Positions 1-9,400 of a stretch of 64,000 nucleotides of DNA are shown in pieces. Position 1 is the stretch's first letter. Each line of letters begins with the position of its first letter. The notes beneath the pieces were generated by a model. The model searched no databases, was not told the DNA's origin, and saw nothing but the letters and a program-made list of their open reading frames with translations. This DNA is from Paenibacillus sp. cl123 (GTDB lineage: Bacteria; Bacillota; Bacilli; Paenibacillales; NBRC-103111): NCBI RefSeq assembly GCF_900101595.1, contig NZ_FMYY01000006.1:210362-274361 (forward strand), given 5' to 3'. The position numbers and the translations under genes are program-made.

Positions 1-1
1 C

Positions 2-313
2 ATGGAGGAAGGAAGCCGGGTAGTGGAGGAGGGCAGCGTGCTGGCGGCGGCCGCTTCCGAATTGCTAAGCGATGCTTCGGGCAATGATTCCCTGAAGATG
101 CAGGTGATCGACGAGGTGGTCCGGCTGATGGAGCGCATCGCGGGGATCAGCAAGGATAACCGGCTCATATCCCGCGAGGTGGAGGGCAATGTGCAGGAGC
201 TGATGGCGGATACCGGGCAGGTGAAGCTGACCAGCAAGCGTGTCGAGTCGATTACGGCATTCCTGGAGCAGCTCGTCAATCAGTTCCAGCTGAACGAAAC
301 GCGCATACGCTAG
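2..313 (+). CDS. Methyl-accepting chemotaxis protein, C-terminal end (5' truncated by window)
   Basis: About 103 residues are visible and the gene continues upstream of the window. The segment is helical, with heptad-like spacing and repeated SREV/TSKRVESI-type stretches typical of the C-terminal leg of a chemoreceptor signalling coiled coil, and ends in a short charged tail. Such receptors sit in the membrane and control CheA. No HAMP, ligand-binding or CheW-contact tip is visible because those parts lie outside the window, so the identification rests on the tail alone. The stop codon at 311-313 overlaps the first base of the structured element that follows. Confidence 0.6.
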   Translation: MEEGSRVVEEGSVLAAAASELLSDASGNDSLKMQVIDEVVRLMERIAGISKDNRLISREVEGNVQELMADTGQVKLTSKRVESITAFLEQLVNQFQLNETRIR

Positions 314-420
314 AAGTCCGGTCAATAGGAGGCCGGAAAGCCGGAGAGCCTATGGGGAGTTGGACACAGCGAATAGAAACCCCGACCGGCCGCGGGCTGC
401 GCGTTATGCGCCGGATTTCC
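313..420 (+). other. Conserved structured element, copy 1 (possible 3' UTR RNA)
   Basis: An outer 9-bp stem pairs 313-321 with 411-419. Inside it, 331-336 pairs with 386-391 (GGCCGG/CCGGCC) and encloses a GGGG/CCCC stem (354-357 with 380-383). A third hairpin pairs 399-402 with 408-411. The same layout and the same core (GGAGAGCC, then ACAGCGA, then GAAACCC) recur at 52180-52282 with compatible changes in the stems. Both copies directly follow a stop codon and precede a further hairpin. No known riboswitch class was recognised. Confidence 0.5.
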
Positions 421-438
421 GGGGCTATGTGGCAAACA

Positions 439-464
439 GGCGACCGGGGAATGGCCCGGTCGCC
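439..464. terminator. Perfect 10-bp inverted repeat, probable terminator
   Basis: GGCGACCGGG at 439-448 pairs with CCCGGTCGCC at 455-464 around a 6-nt loop. It lies between the chemoreceptor end and the end of the oppositely oriented histidine kinase gene, so it could serve both. There is no strong T-run on either side. Confidence 0.45.
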
Positions 465-492
465 GGCTCGGGAGCTTATGATCCCCGCGAGT

Positions 493-3414
493 CTAGTCCT
501 CCCGCTGGGGCTTAGGTTCGATCTGTATATGGTCTGCGCTCAAGGTTACCGAATCGATCTCGATGCCTTGGCGGGCCAGGCTGGAGCGGATGAGCCCTTC
601 ATCCCCCGAAGGAAACACGTAGGTCGGCCGCTGCTCGCTGCGCTGCAGCAGCTGCTCGGCGACCTGCAGCAGCTTCTCCATGGAGAACGGCTTGCGCAGG
701 TAGGTTTCCCCTTCCTTCTCCCGGTAATCGAGAGGGGGGTCCATGGCGGACGAGACGATGACCGGCGTCCGGTGCAGCTTGGGGTGGCGGTACAGCTCGG
801 CGATGAAATCCCAGCCGCTCTTGGCCCCTTCGAGCCCGATGTCCACGATGCACAGCCGGGGCGGCGTTTGGGGATGGCTCTCCAGCGCGAGCAGCCCCTC
901 CTCGGCGGAACGCAGATGGACGGTCGGCAGCTGCAGTTTCTGCAAGCCCACCTGAATCAGCTTGGCGAGGTTGTCGTCATCCTCAAGAAGCAGGATGCCA
1001 TGATTCGGATTCATGCCGCGATAGGCGCTGAGCGTTACGGTAAATACGCTCCCCTGGCCCATAACCGATTCGAAATCGATCGTTCCTTGATGGGCCTCTA
1101 CGATCTCGCGGACGATCGACAGGCCAAGCCCTGTCCCGCCGATCTGGCGCCGGTCGGAATTGTCGACGCGGTAAAATTTGGAGAACAGCTTGTCCCTCGC
1201 TTCCTCCGGGATGCCGAGTCCGTAATCCTGCACGCGGAAGCGGACGTGGTCGCCGTCGGCCTCGAGGAAGACATCCACCTGACTGGCATTCGGCGAGTAC
1301 TTGATGGCGTTGCTGAGCAAGTTATGCGCCACCTGCATCAGGCGGTCGGCATCGGCGCGAACCCAGACTTCCTGCTCGGGCAGGTGCAGGCGGATCGTGT
1401 GGCTCTGCCTGCTGCTCCATTGCCCGGCGGCTTCCCGTATCAGCTCGCCCAGCTCCAGCGGAAGCAGCCGGTATTCCTGCTTGCCGGCTTCCATCCGCTG
1501 CAGGTCGAGAAAGTCGTTGATCAGCGTGGATAGACGGGTTGCTTCTTTATAGACCGTTTGCAGATATCTCTGCTGCTTCTCCGGCGTCAGCTGGCGGTGC
1601 AGCAAAATTTCGATGAAGCCAAGCACGCTGGCCAGCGGGGTCCGGAGCTCGTGAGAGACGATGCTGATGAATTCATTTTTCAACTCGTCGATTTTCTCTT
1701 CCTCCGTCCGGTCGCGGAACACAAACAGGTATCCTTGCTCTTGCTGGAGCGCGGAGTCGCCGACCTTGGTGGCGTAAAGCTCCACGTATCGCGATTGCTC
1801 GCCGGACGCGAGGGGAAAGCGCTCCGAGAAACGGTCCAGTTTGCCGGCGAGCAGCTCCTCGAAGGAGGCAAGCGCCTGGCGTCCGGCGTCCGACCCGGCG
1901 AGCATATGCCGGCTCAGGTCCAGAAGAGGCGCGCCTACGGGATGCTCCATGCCGGACAGCTCGAGCATCCGATGGTTCGCGAACATAATGCGGCCGCGAT
2001 TATCGCACATCACCATGCCCTCGTGGGTCGATTGCAAAATGTTGCCGATCACATCGCTCTGCTCCTGAATCAGCTGCTTCTCCTGCAGCAGCTGCAAGTT
2101 GAGCTGCTCCAGCCGCGCGGTTTGCCTGTTCCGGGCTTCGTTGGCCTGCTGGACCATGAAGGCAAGGCTGAACTGGCGGATGAGCCCTTGCGCAATTCTG
2201 GCCCGATGCTCGAAGGAGGTCGTCTGGTAGCCGGTCAGCATCAGGAAGCCGACGCTCTCCTGTTGTTCGTCGAGCAAAGGGAAATAATAGTCGACCGCTC
2301 TGTCGATGCCTTGGTGGAAGCCGCACTCCGCTTCGGAGGGCTGCCGGACGGACTCCAGCATCCGCTTCTCTTCAAGCACGCGGCGAGCGGTCCCGTAAAG
2401 CTCGCTCTGCCGGACGGCCGTCAGCTTGGACGGATAGCCGATCGAGAAGACCGGCTCGAAGACCGGTTCATCGGCTTCCGCGGGATTGTCTTCCGTGCCC
2501 GACACCCGCTCTCCGGCGGCGCGGCTTAGCACGAGCATCGCCGAATCCAGCTGAAGCGTCTCTAGCAGGGCGGGAATCGAGTCGCGGAGGAAGGCCTCCA
2601 GGCGGGCCGAGCCGCTCAGCTTCTCCTGGTACATGCTGATCGCCTCCAGCTCGCGTTCCCGCGCGGACAGCTTCTCGAGCGTGACTTCCTGTTCCTCCTG
2701 CTGGGCGATAATTTCCTCATTCTGAATTTCGAGGTTTTCTGCCATATACCGGTAGGTTTCCTCACTTTTGCGCAGCGCGCTCTCGGCCCGGCTGGCCCGA
2801 ATGAAGATCAGGACGGACAATACGCCGACGGCAAGGGCGAGTAAGCCTCCGACACCGATGATCAATCTGGCCAGCAGCTCCGCCTGATGAGCCGATTGGC
2901 GCGCGTCAGTCGCCATCTTGTCAATCTCGTCCTTCAGCTCCTGCTGGACCAGCCGGAAGCTGTCCATATAAGCTTTGCCGGTCGAGACCAGGTTCAGTGC
3001 TTTCTCTCGCTGCCCGTTGTCGAACAGGTTAATCTGATTGGCGTAATGGCTCTCCATCTGCGAAATAAGCGGCAGAGCCTTGTCGGTCATTAGCTCGCGG
3101 AGCCGCGGATAGGACTGTCCGAACTCGGTCATGCCGGCCAAGTCGATTTGCAGCTTGCTTTTGCCCCGGTGGTACGGCTCCAGGAATGTTTCGTCCCCGG
3201 ACAGCTCGTAGCCGCGCAGGCCGGTTTCCATGTTGATCAGGTCGATGAGCAGGCTGTCCGCGAGATCGTTCATCGGGATGATGGAGTCAACCAGACTGTT
3301 TATTTTGCCCTCCGTATTGGACGAGGCAACGAAGCTCGACAGACTGATGAGGACGAGCAGGACGACCAGGATGATCGGATAAACGATGGACGTGCGGGAA
3401 TGCGATGCTTTCAT
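493..3414 (-). CDS. Hybrid sensor histidine kinase / response regulator (CHASE3-GAF-PAS-HisKA-HATPase-REC)
   Basis: A membrane-bound sensor of about 973 aa. Numbering from the first ATG of the frame (3426), a transmembrane helix at ~13-35, a CHASE3-like extracellular domain at ~40-175 (GLRGYELSGDETFLEPY) and a second helix at ~184-209 are followed by a coiled coil, a GAF-like region (~275-430) and a PAS domain (~465-575). HisKA carries SHELRTP with the phospho-accepting His near 592. The ATPase has N (HNLLSNAIKYS) and G boxes (DYGLGIP, GTGLGLSI). A receiver domain near the C terminus has acidic residues LEDDD and an Asp near 862. I place the start at the ATG at 3414, leaving a short positively charged N terminus; 3426 is the alternative. 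It is divergent from the EAL gene, and no separate cognate regulator lies next to it. Confidence 0.9.
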   Translation of the reverse strand: MKASHSRTSIVYPIILVVLLVLISLSSFVASSNTEGKINSLVDSIIPMNDLADSLLIDLINMETGLRGYELSGDETFLEPYHRGKSKLQIDLAGMTEFGQSYPRLRELMTDKALPLISQMESHYANQINLFDNGQREKALNLVSTGKAYMDSFRLVQQELKDEIDKMATDARQSAHQAELLARLIIGVGGLLALAVGVLSVLIFIRASRAESALRKSEETYRYMAENLEIQNEEIIAQQEEQEVTLEKLSARERELEAISMYQEKLSGSARLEAFLRDSIPALLETLQLDSAMLVLSRAAGERVSGTEDNPAEADEPVFEPVFSIGYPSKLTAVRQSELYGTARRVLEEKRMLESVRQPSEAECGFHQGIDRAVDYYFPLLDEQQESVGFLMLTGYQTTSFEHRARIAQGLIRQFSLAFMVQQANEARNRQTARLEQLNLQLLQEKQLIQEQSDVIGNILQSTHEGMVMCDNRGRIMFANHRMLELSGMEHPVGAPLLDLSRHMLAGSDAGRQALASFEELLAGKLDRFSERFPLASGEQSRYVELYATKVGDSALQQEQGYLFVFRDRTEEEKIDELKNEFISIVSHELRTPLASVLGFIEILLHRQLTPEKQQRYLQTVYKEATRLSTLINDFLDLQRMEAGKQEYRLLPLELGELIREAAGQWSSRQSHTIRLHLPEQEVWVRADADRLMQVAHNLLSNAIKYSPNASQVDVFLEADGDHVRFRVQDYGLGIPEEARDKLFSKFYRVDNSDRRQIGGTGLGLSIVREIVEAHQGTIDFESVMGQGSVFTVTLSAYRGMNPNHGILLLEDDDNLAKLIQVGLQKLQLPTVHLRSAEEGLLALESHPQTPPRLCIVDIGLEGAKSGWDFIAELYRHPKLHRTPVIVSSAMDPPLDYREKEGETYLRKPFSMEKLLQVAEQLLQRSEQRPTYVFPSGDEGLIRSSLARQGIEIDSVTLSADHIQIEPKPQRED

Positions 3415-3602
3415 AAGGAGGACCATCCTAACTCAATTTAAGTATTAATTCTCTTTTATTCGACAAATGGAGAAATGAATCCTTTTTACCCTAAAGATCG
3501 GTTTAGTTTTAGTGAGTGCCGATCTGCTGCAGTGCCTGTGGAAGATTTGGCAGCGCTGCCCGAATTCGAACAATCTGGTTAAGGCGTTAGGAGGAACAAA
3601 TC

Positions 3603-4820
3603 ATGATAAATTCGGAGTCTGCTTCTGCCGCCCAGGTCCCTGCTGCTGCGGAGATTTCCCCCTATTTCCAGCCGATTCTGTCCCTGCAGACGCAGCATAT
3701 CATCGGCTATGAAGCGTTGGGGCGGCATGTGGCGGGCGGAGTCGTACGCAGTCTGGGCCCCTTTTTCCAGCAAAGCGGATTGCCTGACGAACGGCTGGTG
3801 AAGGTAGACCGGTTGATCCGGGAGCAGGCGATTGCAGCTATGGCCCGGGCGCCGGGAGAAGAGCGTCTGTTTCTGAACCTGAAGCCGTCATGGATCTATC
3901 GGAAAGCCAGACGGGTCAGCGAGCTGCCCACGCTGCAGATGGCCGAGCGCCATGGGCTCGATCCGTCGCGGATCGTGGTGGAAATAACCGAGGAGCCATT
4001 CTCAGGGAAGCTGGAGGAGCTGTCGGAGATGATCGGCTTATACCGGGAAGCGGGCTGCACGATCGCGATCGACGATATCGGCAGCGGTCACAGCAATTAT
4101 GACCGTATCGCCTCCTTGCAGCCCCATATTCTAAAGATCGACTTGAAGCTGATGAAGAAGGGGGCCAGGCACGAGGGCTACCACGCGCTGTTGAACTCCT
4201 TTTCCATTCTGGCTGCGCAGATGGGCGCTTCCATGCTGGTGGAAGGCGTCGAGACGAAGGAGGATTTGCATTATGCGTTAAAAGTGGGCGCGAGGTACGT
4301 GCAGGGTTTTCTGTTCTCGCCGGCGGAGGCCGAGCTGCAGCGCAAGGAAGCTTACGAGCCGCTGCTGCGCGAGCATATCGCGCTCTACACGCACGGCGAA
4401 TTGGAGCGCCACCGGGCGTTGTTCTCGGCGGCAAGCGGCTTGCGGACGCTGCTCTCGGCCCGGTCAGGAGCCCGGACGCCCGCAGAGGCGGATGCGCTGC
4501 TGCAGACCTTGTCCGGCCATGTGGACAAGAATGTCGTGCGGATGTACATATGCCGGGAAGAGGGCTTCCAGGTGTCGTCGAACTATACCCGGAATCCGGA
4601 CGGCAGCTGGCGCCGGGATGCCGCTTACGAGGGGTCGAACTGGATCTGGCGGCCGTACTTCATTCCCACTGTGCTGCAGATGAAGCATGGGGGGCAAGGC
4701 TGCCTGTCACAGCCGTACACGGACCTTGAAACCTCGCGTTCCATGCAGACGTATTCGGAGCCGCTGGGGGAGGCGCATTACATATTTTTTGATCTGGAGA
4801 TTGATTTGGCGGGCGGGTGA
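3603..4820 (+). CDS. ykuI: YkuI-like EAL domain protein (c-di-GMP phosphodiesterase or sensor)
   Basis: A 405-aa cytoplasmic protein with an EAL domain at ~17-255 and a C-terminal PAS-like YkuI_C domain at ~260-400, the same length and layout as Bacillus subtilis YkuI. The EAL signature YEALGRH is near residues 36-42; other expected catalytic residues are visible in VVEITE, IAIDDIGSGHSNYD, LKIDLKLM, LVEGVET and QGFLF, so hydrolysis of c-di-GMP is plausible. The C-terminal domain keeps the WRPYF and YTDLET segments seen in YkuI. A good ribosome site (TAGGAGGAACAAATC) precedes the ATG. It is divergent from the hybrid kinase and ends in a terminator. The symbol is by similarity; orthology is inferred. 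Confidence 0.85.
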   Translation: MINSESASAAQVPAAAEISPYFQPILSLQTQHIIGYEALGRHVAGGVVRSLGPFFQQSGLPDERLVKVDRLIREQAIAAMARAPGEERLFLNLKPSWIYRKARRVSELPTLQMAERHGLDPSRIVVEITEEPFSGKLEELSEMIGLYREAGCTIAIDDIGSGHSNYDRIASLQPHILKIDLKLMKKGARHEGYHALLNSFSILAAQMGASMLVEGVETKEDLHYALKVGARYVQGFLFSPAEAELQRKEAYEPLLREHIALYTHGELERHRALFSAASGLRTLLSARSGARTPAEADALLQTLSGHVDKNVVRMYICREEGFQVSSNYTRNPDGSWRRDAAYEGSNWIWRPYFIPTVLQMKHGGQGCLSQPYTDLETSRSMQTYSEPLGEAHYIFFDLEIDLAGG

Positions 4821-4837
4821 AGACAAACTGGAAATAC

Positions 4838-4863
4838 AGCCTGGCCGGGGGGCCAGGCTTTTG
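4838..4863 (+). terminator. Rho-independent terminator after the EAL gene
   Basis: AGCCTGGCC (4838-4846) pairs with GGCCAGGCT (4851-4859) around a GGGG loop and is followed by a short T-run, 18 nt after the stop codon. Confidence 0.75.
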
Positions 4864-5059
4864 CGGCTGCGGGCAAGCGGCAGCCGGATGCCGCGACTGC
4901 TTGTTGGGAGTGGAGGCGGCAAGTATGTGTCGCGGGTTGCGCGCCGTGAGGGAAGGCGGCGAGTGCTGCGTAAGGCGTCGCGACTGCGTGCTGTGAGTGC
5001 GGACGACAAGTGCTGTCCGTTGCATCATACCAAGGGCAAGCATCTGAGCCGCCGGGCGG

Positions 5060-5824
5060 CTACAGATGCGATCCCCCGCTGGCGTCGATGCATTGGCCGG
5101 TAATCCAGCGGCTGGCGGGAGAGGCCAGGAAGACGGCAATATCGGCTATATCGGCGGGTTCTCCCCAGCGGCCGAAGACTGAGAAGCCGGCCGCCGATTG
5201 GCGCGCCGCAGGGTTATGCAGCGCGGCCGCATTCATATCCGTGGCGACGAATCCGGGCTGGATCGCATTGATCGTAATGCCGCGCGGGCCGAGCTGTGGA
5301 GCCAAGGCGAGCGTTAGCGCGTCGATGGCTCCCTTGGACATGCTGTATGCGGGAATGCCGGGCAAGGACACCCGAGTGACGAATGACGACAGATTAACGA
5401 TGCGGCCGCCGTCCCGCAGCCGGGGAAGAGCCTCCCGAATCAGGAAAAAGGGAGCTTTCACATTGATGGCGATGACCTCATCGAAGGCGGCTTCCGTCGT
5501 TTCCTCGATGGAGGCGACAAGGCCGATTCCGGCATTGTTGACCAGAATATCGAAGGAAGCGCCGTCCGTATACTGCTTCAACGCTTCATCGAAGGCGGCG
5601 TAGAGAGCTTGTATGCCGTCGGCGGAGCCGAGATCGGCTTCTACGGAAAATGCCTTCCCTCCGTTCTGCTGGATCTCGCGAACGACTTCTTCGGCAGCGG
5701 TCCGGTTTTTGCCGAAATGAACGGCTACCGCGGCGCCTTCTTGCGCCAATCGTCCCGCGATGGCCCGCCCAATCCCCCGGCTTGCTCCTGTAACCAGCGC
5801 GATCTTGCCTTGCAGCGTTTTCAT
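5060..5824 (-). CDS. SDR family NAD(P)-dependent oxidoreductase
   Basis: A 254-aa classical short-chain dehydrogenase/reductase. The Rossmann motif TGASRGIG is near residues 14-21, NNAG sits at the end of strand 4, and the catalytic Ser (LSSF) and Tyr-x3-Lys (YSMSK) are present. The C-terminal part (INAIQPGFVATDM, WITGQ, DASGG) matches the 3-oxoacyl-ACP-reductase-like group. The substrate cannot be told from sequence. A strong ribosome site (AAAAGGAGCTGATACGACA) precedes the ATG. It appears to be a single-gene unit. Confidence 0.9.
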   Translation of the reverse strand: MKTLQGKIALVTGASRGIGRAIAGRLAQEGAAVAVHFGKNRTAAEEVVREIQQNGGKAFSVEADLGSADGIQALYAAFDEALKQYTDGASFDILVNNAGIGLVASIEETTEAAFDEVIAINVKAPFFLIREALPRLRDGGRIVNLSSFVTRVSLPGIPAYSMSKGAIDALTLALAPQLGPRGITINAIQPGFVATDMNAAALHNPAARQSAAGFSVFGRWGEPADIADIAVFLASPASRWITGQCIDASGGSHL

Positions 5825-6034
5825 TGTCGTATCAGCTCCTTTTTTTAGTTCATTTCTGTTGTACCACAGGAGAAATTTTGAAATGTTGCTTTCTCATTCG
5901 GGGGAAGGAGCGTGCCTAAGGTACGGTTCACGCTTGCTGTTGCGGGGAAAGCGGGGAAAGCGGGGCTTGGGCCGGGGGGCATGCATGAGAGCTGTATTTT
6001 TGTCGAGAAGCTTGCTTTTGCGAAAGCCTCGCTG

Positions 6035-6082
6035 CAAAAAAAAGAACCGTTCTGCCACCCGTCGGGTGATGGAACGGTTCTT
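6035..6082 (-). terminator. Terminator reading on the minus strand
   Basis: The 11-bp arms at 6042-6052 and 6072-6082 (AAGAACCGTTC/GAACGGTTCTT), with an inner CACCCG/CGGGTG stem, are followed on the minus strand by eight T residues. It would end transcripts from the SNF2/SWIM pair, about 335 nt past the SNF2 stop. The rest of the 5825-6417 gap shows no convincing gene. Confidence 0.75.
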
Positions 6083-6417
6083 GCCGTTGCCGCTGCATGA
6101 GCAGCAGCTGGTATGCGGAGCAAGAAGGGAGTCCGGTGGCTGGCTTGGCCGCCGCTTCCGGCGCCCGGCCTTAGGCAGCCCGATTTGCCGGGCAGCTCCG
6201 GTTATACGGGCTGGATGTACGCGGTACGGCGCTTGTTCTTCGGCCGCCCGGTCAGCCGGGGGCAGCTCAGGTTGCCCGGCTGATGAAGGCGGGATGGCGC
6301 TCGCCTTTCGGCCTCCCAGTCTGCGTGGAGGGCCGCCCGTGCTCGCCAGCTTTTCCCCTGCGCAGGCAACGGGAAGAAGCTTATGGCAGGCTCTGCTTGA
6401 AGGAACCGTGGCTCGGC

Positions 6418-9400
6418 TCAGTCAACCCACTCGCTCCTTAAGGCGAACAGATCCTTCAGATCGCTGGTGGACAGCTCTGTGATCCATTGCTCGCCGGTGC
6501 CGACGATCTGTTGGCTTAAGCCGAGCTTGCGGTCGATCATCTCATCGATGCGCTCCTCCAGCGTGCCGAGCGTCACGAATTTGTGCACCTGCACATGGCG
6601 GGTCTGTCCGATGCGGAACGCCCGGTCGGTCGCCTGATTTTCAACAGCCGGATTCCACCAGCGGTCGAAATGAAAGACGTGGTTGGCCGCCGTCAGATTC
6701 AGCCCTGTCCCGCCGGCCTTGAGCGACAGAAGGAAAATGCCGGCATTGTCCGCATCGGCGGCATCGCCTTCTTGAAACGCATCGATCATCCGGTCCCGTT
6801 CCGCCTTGACGGTGCCGCCGTGCAGGAACGGAATTTTACCCCCGAATTCCTCGGTCAGCGCTCTTTGCAGCAGATGGCCGGTCTCCACGAATTGGGTGAA
6901 GATCAAGCATTTGTCGCCCTCCTGGCGCAGCTCCTGCACCATCTCCAGCAGCCGCTCCACTTTGTTGGACCGCTGCCGCCAGTCCAGCCGCGCCTGAGCG
7001 GCATTGCCGAGCCCGCCGGCGAGTCCGGGGTGATTGCAGATTTGCTTCAGCTTGGTTAGCGCAGCCAATATAAGCCCCCGCCGCTCCATCGTCGACAGCT
7101 TGTCGAGCCGCTCGAACATATCGCGGATATAGGTTTCGTATAAGGTTGCCTGCTCCGCGGTCAGGGAAATATACGACTTGTATTCGTATTTATCCGGCAG
7201 ATCGAGCTGGATGGAAGGGTCCTTCTTCACGCGCCGCAGCAGGAACGGGCGGATGAGACGCTGCACCTTGCCGATCAGCTCCGCGTCCTGCGTCCGCTCG
7301 ATCGCATTGACGTACCGCTGGGTAAAGTCGCGCAAGGTGCCCAGATAGCCGGGATTCAGGAAATCGAAGATGGACCAGAGCTCCGTCAGCCGGTTTTCGA
7401 TAGGCGTTCCCGTCAGTGCGATCCGATGACGTCCCTTCAGATTGCGGATCGAGGAGGATTGCTTCGTATAGGCATTCTTGATGTTTTGGGCTTCGTCAAG
7501 ACAGATCGCTTCCCACTCGATCGCCGCCAGCTCCGCTTCGTCCAGATGGGATAGCGTATAGGTCGTCAGCACGATATCGCAGGCGCTGGCCGCTGCGGCG
7601 AAGGCTTCGCCTTTGGTCCGGTTCGGACCGTAATGCAGATGCACCCGCAGATTCGGAGCGAAGCGCTGCAGCTCCTTCTGCCAGTTGCCCAGCACGGAGG
7701 TCGGACAGACGAGCAGCGAAGGGCTTCCGTGTCCAGGCGCTCCCTGTTTGAGCGGCCCAGTATCGTTCTCTGCGGCTTCTTTCGCCATATGGCCGTATCC
7801 CGTCGTCGGCAAGCGGCCAGCCCCGGCTGCCCGCCCGTCCGCTGCGCTTTGGTCCGCCTCGGCTTCGCCTGCGGGGTTGCCGGATTGCTCGCGCAGATGG
7901 AGCAGATAAGTGATCATCTGGATCGTCTTTCCGAGGCCCATGTCATCGGCCAGACAGCCGCCAAGCCCGCATTGCCGCAGGAAGAGCAGCCAGGAGATGC
8001 CCTCCAGCTGATAGGGACGCAGCGTCCCGCGGAAGGAGGCCGGAGGCTCCAGCAGAGGCGGACGCTTCGTATGGTTCAACAGCTCGACCAGCTCCTGCAG
8101 ATGCTCGTTCAGCTCGACCTCCATCTGCAGGGAACGATGGAAGTCCAAATCCTCCTCGCCCTCGGAGGAGCCGAGCAGGTGCAGCTCCAGCACGTCCCTG
8201 AGCGTGAGGCCCTGCTTTTTCTGCACCTGCTTCATCACCTGCTGCAGCTGGTCGAGATGGGCGGGATCAAGCTGAACCCACTGCCCGCGGATCTGGACCA
8301 GCTTGCGGTTCTGCGCCAGCAGCTCGCGGAATTCTGCTTCGGTCAGCTCCAGGTCGCCCAGCGCGATTTTCCAGTCGAAGCGCATCAGCTGATTCAATCC
8401 GAGCGTGGACCCGGGGCCTGTGCCGACGGACGATTTGATCTTGGCCTTGAGCCGCGGCTTCCACTTGCGGATACGCTCCCACCAGGCCGGCAGAAAGACC
8501 GAATAGCCGGCTTCCATCAGCCTCAGGCTGCCCTGGGTCAGCAGCAGCCATGCTTCGTCCTGCGTCAGGCCGCTGCGCAGCCTGCCGTCTTCTTCGTCTG
8601 CGAGCCACGGCGCCATCCGGGTCCATTTGTCCGTATCCCGGACGGCGCGGAGAATATGGGGCCGCCACTCCGCGGGCAGCTTCTCCATATCCGGGGCAGC
8701 CGCTGCATCCGCAGTTCCCGTCGTGTTCGCCGCCGCCGCATCTGCGCCGCCTGCGGGAGCGCCCGTCTCTGCGCCGGCCCCTGGCACCCTTGTCTCTACA
8801 GCGTAAGCCGGCGCTCCTGTTTCCGCACCACGAGGCGGAGCACCTGCCTCCGCACCACGAGGCGGCACGCCGGCCTCGCCCGGTTCAAGCTCCGCTTCCG
8901 CCCAGCTCCGAACAGCGGCGGCCGGCAGCTCAATGAGCTTCTCCTTGTCTGCGCGGTCCTGAAGGACGATGCGCAGCGGCCACTCCCCGCCGGCCGCCGC
9001 CGCTTCTTCCAGCTTCAGACAGGTGCGGAACGGCGTGCCGTCCGACTGCCATCCGATGGAGACCAGCCAGTCTTCCTCATCCATCCAAACGTCGGTGTCC
9101 GCTGTCTGTCCCCCGCGGCGGAACAACGGAAAGGACCGCTCCAGACGCTTCAGGTGCTCCCGCATAACGCCGTCGGACTCGATCCACAGCGGGATAAGCC
9201 GCTCCATCCATTGCCGGGCCAGCGCAGATGCGGCCCAGACTGCGGCGCGCTCCGGCAGCTCCAGCTTCCAGCCGAGCTCGCCTGCTTTCCATTTGGCGAA
9301 ATCGGGCATGAAGCGTCCCGCCGCGAGCGCGTCGCGCACCGGAGCGGCGAGCCTTGTGAGCAGGGCAAAGTCGGTGTCCGGCGTGAGCTTCTGATGCTGA

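Noticed and set aside
313..420. Cyclic-di-GMP riboswitch (GEMM) next to a chemoreceptor gene
   Set aside because: The GEMM core blocks and tetraloop-receptor pattern are absent, and the element lies after, not before, the gene.
352..1533. Long plus-strand open frame opposite the hybrid histidine kinase
   Set aside because: It is the antisense shadow of a clear kinase gene in GC-rich DNA; the protein has no domain and no ribosome site supports it. The same holds for long antisense frames at 1558-2529, 7633-9720, 9693-11609, 24142-25287, 32970-34415, 34731-35783, 39167-40855 and 61169-61984.
5912..6100. Short plus-strand open frame in the gap before the SNF2 gene
   Set aside because: It runs through the minus-strand terminator at 6035-6082 and has no recognisable protein pattern.
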